This document shows, in pieces, positions 61,435 to 64,000 of a stretch of DNA of 64,000 nucleotides; the stretch's first letter is position 1, and each line of letters opens with the position of its first letter. The DNA is taken from the NCBI RefSeq assembly GCF_001440405.1, contig NZ_LLXX01000153.1:108044-172043 (forward strand), written 5' to 3'. This DNA comes from Bradyrhizobium valentinum. Its GTDB lineage: Bacteria; Pseudomonadota; Alphaproteobacteria; Rhizobiales; Xanthobacteraceae. The notes beneath the pieces were generated by a model. The model was not told where the DNA came from and did not search any database. It worked only from the letters and a program-made list of their open reading frames with translations. Position numbers and translations under genes: made by a program.

Positions 61435-62985
61435 ATGTTGTGGCAACGATTAATCCGTCCCGCTGCTCCGCGCGAGGTGCCGTACGAAGTGCGCCGGAGA
61501 GAGGAGCTGCTCGAACAAGCGCAACGCATCGCCCACGTCGGCTACTGGGAACGCGATCTCAGAACAGAACGGATCACCTTTTCGGACGAAGCATGTCGCA
61601 TCTTCGGGCTCGCGCCGTGTGAGGGCACCATTACGACTGAGGAAGTGACCGAGCGGTTACATCCGGAGGATCGTGCAATCTGGAGCTCAGCACTAGCGCA
61701 CACGCTACGCGGCGGCTCTCGCTGCGACTTTAATTATCGGATAGTGAGGCCGGACGGCGAGGTGCGGTTTGTCCACAGTCAGGGTGATCTGACGAGGGAC
61801 GCGTCTGGCCGACCTCTCAGCCTGTTCGGAGCGGTCCAAGATGTCACCGATCTCAAACGGGCGGAGCATCTGACGCAGCTGGTTTTTGAGCGTTCACCGG
61901 ATGCAATCTGCATCATTGGGCGCGACTATCGGTACCAACGTGTTAATCCGGTCTTCGAACTCATTTCGGGAAGATCAGCGAAGGATCTCGTCGGGATGCA
62001 CGTGGCTGATGTCTTAGGGACTACAGTTTTTGAGCAGACGGTCAAACCCAAGCACGACCGATGTTTCGAGGGAGAAGAAGTCAGATATGCGGACTGGTTT
62101 ACTTACCCTGACACTCGACGCTATATCTCGATAAGCCATTCGCCCTTGCACTCCAAGTCGGAGCGGGTTGAAGCCATCCTTTCGATCTTTCACGACCTCA
62201 CAGACCATTCATTGGCGTCCGACGCCTTGCGATCGGCGCAGGCTGAGCTCGCGCACGCCAATCGCGTCGCAACCATGGGGCAACTCACGGCCTCAATTGC
62301 TCACGAGGTAAACCAGCCAATTAGTGCGGTGGTAATGAACGCACAGGCAGCTTTGCGCTGGCTCGGCGTTGATCCGCCCAATCTTGAGCAGGTCCGTCAG
62401 TCTCTAGACCTGATCGTTAAAGATGGGATACGGGCCGGGCAAGTCGTGAGCGGGATTCGCGGACTTCTGAAGAAGGCACCGCCTCGGAAGGATAGCATCG
62501 ACATCAACAACGCTGTCCTTGATGTCGTCGCTCTGACCCGAAGCGAAGTGCTAAAGCACGGCCTTTCGCTGCGGACAGACCTCGCGACCGGTTTACCGCT
62601 CGTGCAAGGCGATCGCGTCCAGCTGCAACAGGTGATTCTTAATCTTGTCATGAACGCCGTGGACGCGATGATTTGTATCGCGGACGCGGAGGAGCTCAGG
62701 ATTAGCACTTCGAGCGATGCCTCTGACCGCGTACTCGTGTCTGTGCGGGATACCGGACCGGGCGTGGATCCGAATATCGTGGACCGCCTCTTCGAGGCCT
62801 TTTACACCACCAAGCCTGAGGGGATGGGAATGGGCTTGGTCATCTCTAGTTCGATCATCGAGGCGCATGGGGGACGGTTATGGGTCACCGCGAATGAACC
62901 TCGGGGGGCTGTGTTCCAGTTTAGCCTGCCTGCAAAACAAAACGGCGTTTCTGGTGATGGACCGCGCCAAGTCTTGGCAGCATGA
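61435..62985 (+). CDS. PAS-domain sensor histidine kinase
   Basis: 516 residues, apparently soluble. Two PAS domains (~25-135 with HVGYWERDLRTERITF; ~145-260 with VFERSPDAICIIGRDYRYQR) precede the kinase core. His290 in TASIAHEVNQPISAVV is the phospho-acceptor. N box QQVILNLVMNAVDAM, G1 RDTGPGVDP and G2 MGMGLVIS are all present. ATG 61435 follows GGAGGGG. No response regulator gene is adjacent and no haem-binding FixL signature is evident, so input and partner are unknown. Confidence 0.9.
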   Translation: MLWQRLIRPAAPREVPYEVRRREELLEQAQRIAHVGYWERDLRTERITFSDEACRIFGLAPCEGTITTEEVTERLHPEDRAIWSSALAHTLRGGSRCDFNYRIVRPDGEVRFVHSQGDLTRDASGRPLSLFGAVQDVTDLKRAEHLTQLVFERSPDAICIIGRDYRYQRVNPVFELISGRSAKDLVGMHVADVLGTTVFEQTVKPKHDRCFEGEEVRYADWFTYPDTRRYISISHSPLHSKSERVEAILSIFHDLTDHSLASDALRSAQAELAHANRVATMGQLTASIAHEVNQPISAVVMNAQAALRWLGVDPPNLEQVRQSLDLIVKDGIRAGQVVSGIRGLLKKAPPRKDSIDINNAVLDVVALTRSEVLKHGLSLRTDLATGLPLVQGDRVQLQQVILNLVMNAVDAMICIADAEELRISTSSDASDRVLVSVRDTGPGVDPNIVDRLFEAFYTTKPEGMGMGLVISSSIIEAHGGRLWVTANEPRGAVFQFSLPAKQNGVSGDGPRQVLAA

Positions 62986-63224
62986 GTCTCGATGCAAGTA
63001 GTCTGCTGGATCTGGCGGAAGGGTATCACAGGCGCATTGCCAAACTTCTCAGGCACCGAAAATACTAGCGCTGCCCTGGCTCAACCGAGGAGGGCGGCAT
63101 TGATGCAGGTTTAGAACACTTGCACTTCCGATCGATCTATGGGCTTCGCATTTCGGGTAAATAGATCCAAAGATTCTAGCACTACAGTTGCCTTTTCTCT
63201 CGGCTTCTGAATCCATGGGCAACC

Positions 63225-64000
63225 ATGATTCGAACATCGTGGACGCAGGCAGCGTCGATTGAAGAGACGCTTGCGTTGTGGGCGGCGTCGCTTCGGGAGA
63301 TCAAGAAGCGGATACGTCCATTGTTCGGGCAAGAGCGTGTTGCGAAGAATGCAGGCCTGTTCCTGGAAGGTCTGCTTGGAGACGAGCAACGCAAGACCGG
63401 TTGGATGCGCGCTGAGGCCGCAGGCGATCCTGGCCCATGGCGGCAACAGGCGATCCTGGGTCGCAGGGATTGGGATGCGGATGCCTTGCGCGATATCGTC
63501 CGCGATTATGTCATCGAGCATTTGGCGGACGATGACGCGGTCCTCGTGATCGATGAGACCGGCTTTCTCAAACAGGGCAAGGCGTCGTGCGGCGTAGCGC
63601 GTCAATACACTGGTTCGGCGGGCAAGATCACGAACTGCCAGATCGGCGTCTTCGCGGCCTACGTTTCGTGCCACGGTCATGCGTTCATCGACCGCGCGCT
63701 GTATCTTCCGAAGGAATGGACCGACGATCCAGATCGCCTGAAAGCCGCATACGTGCCCGCCGATACCGGCTTTGCGACCAAACCAATGTCATTCGGCCTG
63801 CAATATTGACCCCCCGAGGGGTCAAATTTGAACGCCGATTGACAAAAACCAAAGCTTGCGACGAGAATGATCGCACGCGCCATGGCCGCGCCTGTCCCAT
63901 TCAAGTGGGTTGCAGGCGATACGGTCTACGGTGTCGGTGACATTGAACAGCAACTGCGTCGCGCAGGCAAAGGCTATGTCCTCGGGGTCAGCAGCGCGCA
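63225..64000 (+). pseudogene. IS701-family transposase, interrupted and cut by window edge
   Basis: The frame opens MIRTSWTQAASIEETLALWA and has the IS701/DUF4338-like DDE start VLVIDETGFLKQGKASCGVA and RALYLPKEWTDDPDRLKAAY. At 63780 it meets a ~60 base insertion bringing a stop. After it the protein resumes in frame as KLATRMIARAMAAPVPFKWV and AGDTVYGVGDIEQQLRRAGK to the window end. Apart from the insertion the coding sequence looks intact. Confidence 0.85.
63780..63852. mobile_element. ~59 bp palindromic mini-element (IS21-end-like) with target duplication
   Basis: The insert (63787-63845) begins TGTCATTCGGC and ends with the complement of TGTCAATCGGC. The two 27-base arms agree at about 22 positions and meet in a GACCCC/GGGGTC hairpin. 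AAACCAA occurs on both sides (63780-63786 and 63846-63852), as a target-site duplication. The TGTCA-type ends and the arms resemble IS21-family termini. It carries no gene, so it fits a MITE or two IS ends brought together. Confidence 0.7.

Noticed and set aside
61435..62985. FixL as identity of the PAS histidine kinase
   Set aside because: No membrane segments, no recognisable haem-binding PAS signature and no adjacent fixJ gene; a generic PAS kinase is safer.
1..64000. CRISPR arrays, rRNA or tRNA genes
   Set aside because: No regularly spaced repeats and no rRNA or tRNA-like sequences were recognised by eye.

Overview
The window reads as part of a symbiosis island of a Bradyrhizobium-like alphaproteobacterium. 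Three things support this. A fixR-nifA pair is preceded by a RegR-type box and a -24/-12 promoter. A fixABCX locus follows it. A NopM/IpaH-type type III effector lies downstream of a sequence close to the tts box. Fragmented insertion sequences, duplications and decayed genes are common, as expected of an island. No rRNA, tRNA or CRISPR array was seen.

Layout. 1-1.1 kb: IS remnants (IS3, IS66, possibly IS21). 1.16-2.93 kb: NopM-like LRR-NEL ubiquitin ligase. 3.5-10.2 kb: fixR, nifA, fixA, a truncated fixB, fixC and a wrecked fixX. FixK-type boxes lie upstream of nifA and of fixA. 11.0-20.0 kb: a citrate-type MHS transporter gene split by a ~7.6 kb insertion. The insert carries an IS481-like remnant and, on the minus strand, a peptide-export cassette: two small double-glycine-leader peptides, an HlyD adaptor, a C39-peptidase ABC exporter and a small secreted protein. 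A NifA-type upstream site and a near-consensus sigma-54 promoter precede the cassette. 20.9-25.1 kb: a frameshifted glmS/nodM flanked by two copies of an oppF-tail/RedY-like segment.

25-46 kb: a long, mostly intact accessory metabolic region. It has an Opp-type importer (binding protein, two permeases, two ATPases), an IclR regulator, DUF917 and HyuA-type hydrolases, a RedY-like protein, an F420-type LLM oxidoreductase, a three-subunit molybdenum hydroxylase, a MoaD/ThiS-like protein, an F420:NADP oxidoreductase, an Lrp regulator and a complete set of F420 biosynthesis genes (cofE, cofD, cofC, fbiC). The logic suggests uptake of an unidentified, probably N-heterocyclic or amide-containing compound, hydroxylation by the Mo enzyme, F420H2-dependent reduction and ring or amide hydrolysis.

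46-59 kb: a related, partly duplicated module. It has a SnoaL-like protein, alpha/beta hydrolase, DUF1028, two GntR regulators sharing one operator sequence, SDRs, an SMP-30 lactonase, a BKACE (DUF849) enzyme, a second binding protein with importer remnants, a second LLM oxidoreductase and another RedY remnant. 59.6-64 kb: glutamate dehydrogenase, a PAS histidine kinase and an IS701-family transposase interrupted by a ~60 bp palindromic mini-element.

The two strongest leads for new biology are the putatively NifA-controlled double-glycine peptide exporter (13.2-17.9 kb) and the F420 synthesis/use locus beside nif/fix genes (25-58 kb). Function calls rest on recognised motifs and family memory, not on database searches.
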